From positions 1-64,000 of the forward strand of contig JABYQS010000005.1 in NCBI GenBank assembly GCA_022592435.1: a stretch of 64,000 bases of DNA, read 5' to 3'. Positions within the stretch are counted from its first letter, which is position 1. Every line of letters starts with the position of its first letter. A program made the position numbers and the translations under genes. The notes beneath the pieces were generated by a model that worked only from the letters and a program-made list of their open reading frames with translations, had not been told where the DNA came from and ran no database searches. The DNA is from Cerioporus squamosus (taxonomy: Eukaryota; Basidiomycota; Agaricomycetes; Polyporales; Polyporaceae). Below, one piece after another: positions 45,695-55,900 of this stretch.

Positions 45695-46695
45695 CTGTCT
45701 CTTGGTATGACCTATTTTTCCCCTACTGGATCCGACGGGATACCATGTGGACCGCGTGCGCCCGCACTGGACGGTCGTGCCCGGACCACTTCGTCGCAGT
45801 CTGGCGATCGCGAAACTCGACCGGACGCACCGGTCCTGTCCACTCTGACTTGCTACGACGTCTGGTGCAAGGGCTTGTCTCCTGCGCTCTATGGCGCGGT
45901 TTTGTAGGAGCAAGCGCAGCGGTACAAGCTCGCTCTGCAGTCGCAGTGTGGGCCGTGGGAGGAGGAGGACCCGACGACACAGAGCGATCCGTGCGCACCG
46001 TTTCAGAATTGGATGGGTTCACGTTCGGCCGCCCGCTATCAGGATCTGTACTAGTACTGCTCCTGACGCCACTGGTACTCACCGCATTCAAGTTGAAGTG
46101 CACTTGAATCTAAAGTACAACATTGTATCGACGCTGTCTAGTGACGAGTCAATGATCATGGCAAAATCTCTGATAGCGGCAGGACGTCGTGGAGCCTGAG
46201 CATTCTTGATCCCTATCCACCGTCGCCCCCATCGTTAGCGAGCACGTCGTAAACCTGTAAACTGTGCTACTAGATGGTCGGTTCAACTCCGCGAGACTCG
46301 GCAGAGCAGGTGTTTGTTGTCGCCAGCATACTGACAACGACACTCACACAGTGCACACGAAGAAATGAGTCCTAATCCCCTTTATTCTCCCACTGACCGC
46401 ATGGCGGTAGGGAGCGATAGAAGTACACGAGCGACTCGCAAGTCTGTGAACACTACTAGTAACAAAATGAGATCTAGCGAGGATAGAGGGACCGAGGGTG
46501 CAGTGCAAGTCCGCGTGAGAGAGGGAGGGGGAGCTGCTACACTATAGAACGGGACAAAAAGCAAGAAGATCGATTAAGTGACAGCCAAGTGAACCCACTT
46601 GCGAGCGAGTGAAGGGGAAAAAGAGGAAAACTCTGATCTCTTTGAATAGCTCGGCCTCTTGGAAAGGGTGTGGCCGATGGGTCGGCGACACGCCT
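45695..46695. other. Unassigned kilobase with GC-rich open frames
   Basis: About 1 kb with no recognised gene. On the plus strand, 45700-46107 stays open in two frames with coding-like GC bias (for example YKLALQSQCGPWEEEDP near 45925), but nothing is recognisable. It could be a decayed mobile element. The part after 46200 includes the 3' region of the tetraspanin. Confidence 0.35.
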
Positions 46696-47702
46696 TTAGA
46701 CGAAGCCCCTTCCGCCCCGCTTGGCATCAATCCTCTTGAACCGTTCCTCCTCTTGTCGCTATAGCGTCGCGCAGGGTCAGTGACTGCGGGAACACGACAC
46801 ACGGCAGGTATGACGGAAGGCAACGACTCACCCTCTTGATAACACACATCGTGGCCAGGAATAGACAAATCGTCACTGCCATGAAGCCATAAATCTAGAG
46901 ACGATCAACGGGTCAATTCCACACGCAGCGCAAACCTTATGGAGGAACAGCGGGCTACTCACGGATCTGTAAATAGCAACAATGGGCAGTCAGCACGCAG
47001 CCGCAGCGCACGAAGGAGCGGGACTCACGTGAAGATGTTGTTCAGGGTGTAGTCGGTGGAGGCCGTGATCGGGCCAACGCAGCGGCCAAAGCTCGTGTCG
47101 TTGACGTTGACGAGCTGGTCGACGAACGTCTGGTTGGCGCAGAAGGAGCCGCCGATCTGGACCGTGTCGTTGTTCGTGAAGTAACCGCAGCATGAGAACT
47201 ACGAACGATGGGAAGTCCCCCATTTTATGGCTGATTTCCCCTCCTCGACACGCGAGAGCGACGCACCTTGTCCTGGATCTGGATCACCGTCTGGGGAGAG
47301 ACGGACTGGTAAACCTTGAAGTAGTTGTTCCGCTGTTCCAGCGAAAAGAACCAGATGATGGTGCCGACTATGAGGACGACGAGGGAGTCGATGACGAGGA
47401 GCCAGTTCAGGATGACGAGACCGGTCGTGTTGTGGTTCTTCTGCACCACGGCGCCGACGGAGACCACGAATGTTATCAGGAAGAAGATTCCGGTGACCAA
47501 CCCGCCTAGAGACGGGTCAGCGACGGCGGAAGTGCGGAGAGGAGTAGGAGCACGCACCCAGGAGGAAGCCGTTGTTGAGGGTGAAGTTAATCATGAGGTT
47601 GGGCATGCGGAACAGCTCTGAGAAGACCACAAGGATGACCCCGGCTGCGAGAAGGCAGACGTCGAGGAACGCCCAGAAGCTCATAAGCCGTTTGGAAGGC
47701 AT
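46696..47702 (-). CDS. Fungal tetraspanin
   Basis: Tetraspanins organise membrane microdomains; in fungi, members of this family are linked to host penetration and development. Four TM segments are seen: SFWAFLDVCLLAAGVILVVF at the N-terminus (ATG 47702), GIFFLITFVVSVGAVV, LVILNWLLVIDSLVVLIVG and YGFMAVTICLFLATMCVI. The large extracellular loop has the diagnostic Cys-Cys-Gly motif (FSCCGYFTNNDTVQIGG), followed by two more Cys (SFCANQTF, GRCVGP) that can pair in disulfides. The cytosolic tail is short and basic and ends RIDAKRGGRGFV. About five exons. The gene is divergent from MET8 over 681 bases. Confidence 0.85.
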
Positions 47703-48383
47703 CTTCAGCTAGAATTGTACAGCGTAGAAACTTGCGGGCCAGGAGGAGTATTGAGACGGGGTTGAGTGAGACTTTCGGCGAGGTACGCACCAGAACTTTG
47801 TGCTACGACTGAAGCGAGCGAGATACGAGTCAACTCGGTATGTAAGCGACCTTGGACTCTTCTTCCAGAGAGAGCGGACGCGACAGAGGTGGCTGCAGCA
47901 CCGAGAGAAGAGAGGAAAGAGACGTTCAACGCCTGCGGGGGCGGTCAGCCGAAGAACGAAGGGGGAGGAACGAAGGGGTGAGGAGGAGGGGAGGCGTACC
48001 TGCTCGCAAGCGTATAAGCTCTGCTGTCGCTCGGGGGCAACGCGATGCAGCCTCTCCCACAAGCCGCGCATAAATGATGGTCACGGCACGCGTCGCCATG
48101 GCCACTTGTCTCGCCCAGGTCCGTCCAGCCCCGCGACGTCCGCCATTCGCACTCTTTGCGCACCGTGTCTGCTGCGTTGTGGCCAGTCTGCCATTGTCTG
48201 AATTCTTTGAGTCCTGCACAGACTCAGAGCACACCTTGCGCGCATTGTCCGCGCGCGCCCATCCACACCGACAGCGATCGTCGGACCGCCATCACCCGGC
48301 CCTCGGCACCCGGCGTCTCTGCTGCGCGCTGCGCAACTCCGACCACTCGTCTCCGCCTCGCTCTCGTCACCAAACTCGAGGAC
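47703..48383. promoter_or_regulatory. Divergent region between tetraspanin and MET8
   Basis: 680 bases between two start codons. Open frames are numerous because of GC content, but none is recognisable. An upstream in-frame extension of MET8 (to 48156) is possible but unlikely to be translated. Confidence 0.4.
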
Positions 48384-49216
48384 ATGGCTCCAGACACCGC
48401 GTCCCTCTCCGGAGGCTCTCTCCTCCTCGCCTGGCAGCTCAAGGACAAGTCCGTCCTCATCGTCGGCGGCGGCGACGTCGCGTCCGGCCGCATCGAGTCC
48501 GTCCTCGTCGCGGACGCGCGCATCATCCTCATTGCCCCCCGCGCAGGCCTTCATCCGCTCACGAAGCAGTTCCTCGACACCTCTGACCGCATCACCTATC
48601 ATGATCGCGTCTTCGCTGGCCCCCAGGACCTCGAAGGTGTCGACATGGTCCTGACAGCGATTGACGACGTCGAGGTCTCCCGTCAAATCTGTGCACTCTG
48701 TCGCGAGCGAAAGATCCCCGTCAATGTTGCCGACATCCCTCCCTCCTGCGACTTCTATTTTGGTTCGCAAATCCGCAGCGGCCCTCTCCAGATCATGATC
48801 TCCACAAACGGTCGCAGCCCGAAGCTCGCCAACATCATCCGTAAGAAGATCGAGCGCTGCATTCCGAGCATGCTGGCGAGGCCATCGAGAAGGTCGGCGA
48901 GCTCAGGTCCAAGCTCAAGGAGCGCGCGCCCGGCGTCGGAGGCGAAGTCGGGAAGAGGCGCATGCGGTGGATGGTGGATGTCTGCTCGTCGTGGGACATG
49001 GACGAGCTCGCGCTGCTGGACGACAACATGATGGCGAGGCTGTTGGACGAGGGCTGGGAGAAGAACACTGTGCCGCGGATCGAAGACGTCGGCGGGCACA
49101 ACAAGAAGGCGGCGGATGCTCACTCGGTGCGGTCTTCGTCTCTCCTCCCTACCGCGCTGGGTTTCGTTGCCGGTGTCGCCTGCACGGCAGTCGTCCTGCT
49201 AACGCGGCGTCATTGA
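48384..49216 (+). CDS. MET8: Siroheme synthase Met8 (precorrin-2 dehydrogenase/ferrochelatase), one-base frameshift
   Basis: Met8 oxidises precorrin-2 with NAD+ and inserts iron to make siroheme, the cofactor of sulfite and nitrite reductases. The NAD-binding motif is SVLIVGGGDVASGRIESVL. The active-site region VNVADIPPSCDFYFGS carries the Asp expected for both activities. Like yeast Met8, it lacks the uroporphyrinogen methyltransferase domain of CysG. After KKIERCIP the frame slips at the CC of 48864-48865; one extra C would continue as EHAGEAIEKVGELRSKLKER. The rest is open to 49216 and ends in a hydrophobic segment (TALGFVAGVACTAVVLL) plus TRRH, suggesting a tail anchor that yeast Met8 does not have. 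No intron is needed. Confidence 0.87.
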
Positions 49217-49711
49217 AACCATGCCCGCGCACCCTTCAAAAATAACGACACACGCGCGCGCTGTCGTGCGCAACGCTAGGAACCCTTGGATAGACATTAG
49301 ACATCCTGCCTCCTGCTTTCGCTTTCGCAAATCGCAACTGACTCGCCGTATCCCCAATGTACCATAGTCCACAATCCCATTCTAGACGCTTCGCGAACGG
49401 TTTCTGCCTGCCCGCTTTACATGCGGTTTGAGCTCGTTCGGCCCCGTCAGCCCTAGTCATCTGCAGGCTGGCGCATCCGCGAATGAGTGAGCATCTACAA
49501 AACTGTCGTCGGTGCCAGACGGAGGCGGGGCAAGGCTGTTGCACCGACTCCGAGCAGCATGACTCAGGAGCGCCGGTCATGGGCGCCCACTATATAAACC
49601 GGCGACGTCAATCGAGCGCGTTCCCCACATCATCGGATTCATCCCCGCCGTTCTCGCTGTTCCCCTCACCGCCTGCCACTAGACTACCTACCCTACTCTA
49701 TCCTATACACC
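49217..49711. promoter_or_regulatory. MBF1 promoter region
   Basis: Almost 500 bases upstream of MBF1. It contains a clear TATA box (49591-49596) and a pyrimidine-rich stretch (about 49640-49700) before the ATG, as expected for a highly expressed gene. Confidence 0.6.
49591..49597 (+). promoter_or_regulatory. TATA box of MBF1
   Basis: TATATAA lies 121 bases before the MBF1 start codon in a GC-rich setting. Spacing allows a leader of about 90 bases. Confidence 0.7.
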
Positions 49712-50444
49712 ATGAGCAACACCGACTGGGACACCAAGCTTGTTATTGGCCAGAAGGCCAAGGCTCCCAAAGTCGCCCGCAACACCTCTGATTTGAATGG
49801 TACGTCACACAGCGCACATGCGTGTTTTTCCTGCATGCCTTGCCCATTTGCTGACCGACCCTGTCCTGTTGTTTTGCAGCTGTACGTCCATATATATCCA
49901 GGATGCAATGCGCAGCGGACACTGACTGATGCGGATGCGCATGCAGGCCCGCAGGGCAGGTGCCGTCGTCGGGACTGAGAAGAAGACGACTGGGGGTGTC
50001 AACAAGGCCCATCAAGGTGCCCATCACCGTACAGCCTGCTTGCGATTGCGCCCTCGCTGACATTTCTGCTCCTCCGTGGCGTGCAGGGACCGACCACCAG
50101 AAGATCGCAAAGCTTGACCGCGAGAACGAGGTCGCACCACCACCCAAGATTAGCCCTACTGTCGGCAAGGTACGCTCATCCCGCCACATCCCTCGTTCCT
50201 TGCGTATGCTCATCACCCGCCCTCATTGCACGAACAGGCCATGCAGGCAGCACGCATGGAGAAGAGCCTCTCGCAGAAGGACGTCGCGCAGAAGATCAAC
50301 GAGAAGCCGAGCGTGCTGCAGGACTACGAGGCCGGGCGCGCGATCCCGAACCCGCAGATCCTCGCGAAGCTCGAGCGCGTCCTCGGCGTGAAGCTCCGCG
50401 GCTCAGACATTGGGAAGAAGCTGGAGGGGCCAAAGAAGTCGTAG
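49712..50444 (+). CDS. MBF1: Multiprotein-bridging factor 1, with a 2-nt microexon
   Basis: Mbf1 (EDF1) is a transcription coactivator that bridges TBP and bZIP factors and also binds stalled ribosomes. The N-terminal MBF1 domain starts [20 protein letters not shown]. The Cro-type helix-turn-helix spans [20 protein letters not shown] to [19 protein letters not shown]. Exons are 49712-49799, 49880-49881, 49947-50016, 50087-50169 and 50238-50444, giving 149 residues, the usual length. The second exon is only CT: it completes an Ala codon and restores the family sequence SDLN-A-ARRAG. Splicing directly from exon 1 to 49947 gives a frameshift and early stop. Flanks are a TTTTGCAG acceptor and a GTACGT donor. 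Confidence 0.94.
49880..49881 (+). other. Predicted 2-nt microexon of MBF1
   Basis: The dinucleotide CT stands between a polypyrimidine acceptor (TGTTGTTTTGCAG) and a perfect GTACGT donor. It adds the two bases needed to finish the Ala codon begun by the last G of exon 1. The flanking introns are 80 and 65 nt, ordinary lengths here. Confidence 0.8.
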
Positions 50445-50754
50445 GGTGGCCCCTCCAGCTCGTGCTCCTACGACGGACTCTGGGTGCTTTGCTTTGATGT
50501 CGTGACGTGTCCACCGTTGTTTTACTAGAGCTTTTTGTCGCATTTTACCTAATCGTCCGTCGCATGCAATTGTACACCCATCTGTTGGTGCGGTCTGTGC
50601 GTGTTGGGCATCGCGGTTGTTCGGCCAGAGATGTCGCAGATCAGTGAAACAAACAATTCGACAGCATCGGCGACGTGCGCTAGAGTACAAGGTGTTAGGT
50701 CAACAACACTACAGATATCTCGCCTATGTGTACTCGGAATGGGGTATCCATCAT

Positions 50755-52691
50755 CACGCCGCTTGGTCTGCGTCTCCAGAGCCCTAGACGGACAAAGTCA
50801 GCACCCGAGAACGAAACGAAGTACGAGCCATGGGACGGCATGTCCTGGAGGAACAAGAACCAGGAGGCAGGCATAAAGGGACGCACATATGTGATGTAGT
50901 CTGGGCTTTCACACGCCTTGTACTCTTTGAGCAGCTCTTCTGCCGTTGCACTGCGCGCGGCGAACATGGAGCAATGTCAGTGAAGGGTGCTTTGTACATG
51001 GAGCGGAGAACTGACCGTGCGTCATCAAACTCTTCGAGGCCATCTGAGAAGATCTTTTCCTTCTTATACTGCTCGACGAACGCGTTTCGCCTGCGCAGCC
51101 GGTCGAACTGGTCGATCATCCGCTTGAACAGCTACAATGGGCAAAGGGGGCAGATCAGCATCGATTGCAAGGATGTGAACGTGAGGATCACGTACTGAAG
51201 CGATGCTGGTGTGATTGGCAAGCATCAGACCGCTCACGCGGTGGTTCGTCTGCACGTATGGGGATCGACGCGTGAGCGCGACTTGGATCGAAGCCGGGCC
51301 CCAGGGGATGAAGTTCGCGAGCTGTCGCTCTCGGATTCGGAGTAAAGATTGGTGCACCTGTTGGCGGGTGTCAGCGCCTGGTGTCAAAGTCACTTTGAGG
51401 CGGTGTGGAAGACGTACGTCTGTTGGGTCGACGTCGCCCTGAATGATGTTCAGGATGGAGATGTAGCACGCTGTCTTGCTTGGGGATGTCAATACCATGC
51501 AGTTCTTGGGCTGCAGGAGACGGCGCATCACGTCGAGCACTGTCGTACGTCGGATTGGCTTGGCCTAGAAACGAAGCTCAGTTCCGCACGCGCAGTAGAA
51601 GGACAGATGTCAACGCACTTTGTCGATTTGATCGCTCGTGAAAGGTGTGTAGGATGTCATGAGGAAGTGACACCGCGGTGTTGGGATCAGCGACGCGATG
51701 ATACCGACCAGGTCGTTGTTCATGTAACCGGGGTATCGTAGGGTTTGTGTGCTTGCTGCTATGACAGTGGAGACCTGAGACGCGAAGTCTTGTCAGTAAG
51801 ATTTGCTGTTGCAGCGAGGAAGAGTGATATGCACCAATTGGTTTGTCTGATCAAAGCTTGGTGTCTGAACATGCAGCCTGTCAGCGGAGATACGCGTAAG
51901 AGCACCGTTGTCCAAGACGACGACTGAGTCCGCGTGGTTTGTTAGTCGCTTGAGGGTGAGGAGAGCATTGTAGGGTTGAACGACGACGTCTCCCTCTTGT
52001 GCGTTCGGGAAGACGGAGTAGGTCTGAATCAGCTTCTTCGGGAACTTGTCGTTCAGCCGTTCTAGCAGGAAGGAACCAAGTCCAGACCCTGTTCCGCCTG
52101 CTATTGAGTGCATGAGCATGAAACCCTGCGTAAACCACTCAGCAACTGCGTCCACATGCGAACGACTAGGAGCGCACCTCTAGTGAGTCGCTGCCTTCCG
52201 CTTCTCTGTCGACCATCTCCATGACCTCCTCATATATTCGCTCTCCGGCAGAGTACCCCTGCGCCCAGTTATTTCCTGCACCTCCACCGTCTTTAGAAAC
52301 GAAGATATTCTCGGGGTTGTACAGGTTCGCGAAGGGTGACGATAGAATGCCGTTGATTACCTTGTCGTTGGCGCGCCTCCTCGTCAATCGTTACGAGAAT
52401 CACAGTTATGAGGACGACATACTCTTGGTTCCAGATCAACCAGGATGGCGCGTGGGATGTAGTGTTCATCGTCTGCTTGATAGAAGAACACATCTTTCCT
52501 GTCTCCGCCCTCGGTAGCCCAGTCCTCTAGAATGCCTTCCTTGTTAATGCCGTGCTCAGCACATAGCCTCTGCCAATACACGGAACCCACTTAGAACGCC
52601 TGTCAGCGTGTTGTGCAACGCCGGGGACGGTAGAATCCGCACTTTGGTTGCCGCACTGGCCCAGCTGAACCGTCACAATCTCGCGCGGCAT
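50755..52691 (-). CDS. TUB4: Gamma-tubulin
   Basis: Gamma-tubulin nucleates microtubules at the spindle pole body. The start [16 protein letters not shown] joins across an intron (GTGCGG...TCTAAG) to [19 protein letters not shown]. The tubulin GTP-binding signature is present ([18 protein letters not shown]). Other blocks are [31 protein letters not shown] [53 protein letters not shown] and [20 protein letters not shown]. The last intron joins ESPDYITY to GSGDADQAA before the stop at 50755-50757. About 455 residues, normal. About nine introns. The symbol TUB4 follows yeast usage; filamentous fungi use mipA or similar names. Confidence 0.95.
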
Positions 52692-52932
52692 CGTTTGCAC
52701 GAAGCAGGAACAATCGACGGTGAATTGGGAGCGAAGACAAGGACAAGCAGTTACGCGAGAGAACAAGCCACAGACTGCTGCAGCAACGCGTCTGGACGCG
52801 TATGTCACGAGCGTGATGCGTGACCACAGAGCCGTGACTCTGACGGAGCCGGACGGCGGAGATGGGTGGCCCTTCTGCGTTTTGGCCTGAGCGTGGAACT
52901 TCGCTCTTGTTCCGCGTCCGCCATCTGGCTCG
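52692..52932. promoter_or_regulatory. Divergent promoter for gamma-tubulin and nucleoporin
   Basis: Only 241 bases separate the two start codons, which probably share regulatory sequence. No TATA box was seen. Confidence 0.4.
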
Positions 52933-55900
52933 ATGCCCTCGCCCTACGGCTCCAGAGACTCGCCCCGCACTCTCCATGGTCGTCGACGCGCCCCTCGCGC
53001 GCAGCTAATCCGCCCCGGCTCCATCTTCGGGACGATCAAAAACATAGTCACTGCGCCCCTCGCCTGGTTGACTTCGTACGAGGACCAGGAGAACGTCTCT
53101 GGCAAGCGGGGTCGCAACAATGATGCGATACTCGAGGACGAGGGCACCTACCACGAGGATCAGCCTAGTGCGAAGCGGAAGAGGGTAGAAAGCCCCCAGC
53201 CCTCCCCTCCTCCCCAGCGGCCGACGCGCACCACTCAAGGCTACCTCGATGTCCCCGAGAACTTTCTTTCCCGACATGCCGGAGGCCGTCAACGACAGAC
53301 GGCACCGGTTGGACATAATCGGTCGATGTCTCTAGTAACCTCCCTCAACGCCCCCGCGCCCTCGGGCTCCCATCCAGCCGGTCGGACGGCCTCACCGGCC
53401 GTCATGACATCCTACATGCCTCCATCGATGGTACAGCGTACCCAGTCGATGGATCCCCCTGCATATCGTCCAACACCGCTGTCCCGCGATGTCTCTATGG
53501 AAGAAGGGCAATTTGGCTCCTTCGGGCGTGATGTCACGATGTCGCCCTCCCGCCACACCCCGTTTCAACTTCGTCCTAGGAACTCTCTGACGCCCCAGCC
53601 GAGTGGCCAGACCTTTGGTCCGACTCCCCGCCAGAAAGAGCGGGATGTCTCGGAGCCCCCACCTCTGGCTGCGCTCATCACGAAGCCCGTTTTCGTGAAA
53701 CCGCCGCCCCAGCAGCACCAGGCAGAGCAGCCCGTTACGACCCTGGGTTCCCTGGCAGAGTCTAAGGGCAGAATTGTACGTGCAGTCCGTACATTGAGTG
53801 CCTTATCGGATCGTAACCACTTTCAGCAGAGCCGATCACCCATGCGCCAGCACAGCGGTCTCTTCCTCGGCGCTCGTCCGGAGGCAGTTGGCGACAGCAG
53901 CTCTACTCGTATGTCTTTTACGGTCGCAAAACATCCATGGTACCACCCACTAATCGGGACCCGTGTAGCATTCTCTATGCCCACAAATGCTGCTGAGAAG
54001 GCGCTGCATGATCTCGACGTGTACAAGACGCCATTGCTTCCTTCCAGGTTGCGTGGCTCGCAGACAATCCCTGAGATGTTCAAGCCGAAGAAGGTGCATG
54101 CACCTGTGCTTATGCGTTCTGACCGTGATCGAGAGCGCAAGCCCCGTCTGGGGATGTCTGAGAAGAGCAAGAAGGAGGAAGCCGCGAAGCCGTATGCAGG
54201 ACGCGGTGGTATGAAGAAGATGCTCGCCCGCCGTAAGTTGGAAGAGGAGGAGGAACGGGAGAAGGAGCGTGCTAGCGCCATCGAGACGGACCAAGACGAG
54301 GTCGTCGAAAATTCCTTCGAGGTCTCGGAACCTTCCAAGGAAGTGCCGGAAATCACTAGGGTTCCATCCCCTCCCCCGGTCCCTGCGCCGCCTGCGCGTC
54401 CGGTCGGTGGTCGTGAGCAGTCCTCCTTGCGGGTGGGACGCACACGGATCTCTCGTAACCACATCGCGCGCCCTATCTCTAAGTCGAAGAACAAGTTCTC
54501 CGCCGCGTTTGATGATGAAGAGGGTGAAGATGCAATGCTCGACGAAGCCCACGAGCAAGCGGCCGCCGATGAGCCCAAAAGGCTACCCACTTTGTTCGAG
54601 AGTCCGAAGGGTTTCAGCTTCGCTCAAGATGTAAGTGGTGTTGAATCATATCACGTATCTGTTGGATCCTGTAACTCACCGCTGGACTTCGCCACTGGTC
54701 AGAAGGCGCCTATCATGCACGACTCTAGCAATGCCAAGGAGCCTCCCATCGCAGCTCTTCCGTTCTCATTGAGCAAATCCGCTGCCCCCAGCCCACCCTC
54801 GGCTCCTGCTCCTGCGCAGTTCTCCTTCGGGGAGGCGCCAAAGACACCGGCTCCAGCGCCTGCGCCTGCGCCCGCGGCTCCTGCTGCTGCATCGACGACC
54901 CCGTTGTTTCCACCTGTGCCGTCAATCTCGCTCATTCCCCCGAGCCCCGCATCTGCGAAGCCTGCTACTGGGACTGCTACCCCGGCCTCAGACTCCACGG
55001 CATCAGCCACCAGTTCATCGTCGACAATTCCGAACTTCTTCGCGAATTCCTCAGTATTCGCAAAGCCAGGGGTGACTATCGCTCCGCCTGCCCCCGCAGC
55101 TACTGCCGCCTCGGAGCTGCCCAAGGTCGAGACGAAGGCTGCGCAATCGCCGTTTACATTTGGTAGCACGCCATCAGTTGCTCCTGCGCCCAAGGAAGAT
55201 ACACCGGCGTCTGCATTTTCTTATGGCGCCCCCGCGACGACTGCAACTTCAGCCCCCGTGTCGACTCCCCCGTTCTCGTTCGCGCAGTCGAAGGATAGCG
55301 GGTCGGCCCCATCCTCCAGCTCGTTTTTCGCGGCGCCGCAGGCGAAAGAGGCAGCGCCTACTCCTTCTGCGGAGACCCAGCCATCTGCACCGGCCGGTAC
55401 ACCGTTTACATTTGGAGCACCTGCGAAGCCTGCTGAGGCGTCCACCGCTCCGTCGACATTGCCGTTCAGCTTCGGGGCCCCCGCTTCGTCTGCGGCGCCG
55501 ACGACGGCGGCCCCTGTGGCCGTGCCTGCTGCTTCACCTTTCTCGTTTGGTCAACCCAAGGCCGAGCCCGGTAAGGCGCCTGAGAACAAGCCGCTCTTTG
55601 GTACGGCTGAACCCGCGAAACCTTCTCTCTTCGGTGCTCCTGCACCTTCGCCGTCGCCGTTCGGAGGTAGCCAGGGCAGTGCAGGTGCCGAAGCACCCAA
55701 GCCAGCGTTCACCTTTGGGCAGCCTACGCCTTCACCGTCGACTCCTGCTCCGACCATCGAGGCACCCAAACCGTTGTTCCCATCTACCTCTACTGGCGGG
55801 ACCGGCGGCTTCTCCTTTGGTGCACCCGCCGCATCCCCGGCTCCTCCCAAGGCTCCCTTCTCGTTCGGAGCTGCGCCGTCGACGCCTCCTGTGAGCACGC

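Noticed and set aside
48156..48383. Upstream extension of the MET8 frame
   Set aside because: The added residues are Arg/Ser/Ala-rich with no family similarity; the ATG at 48384 gives the normal Met8 N-terminus.
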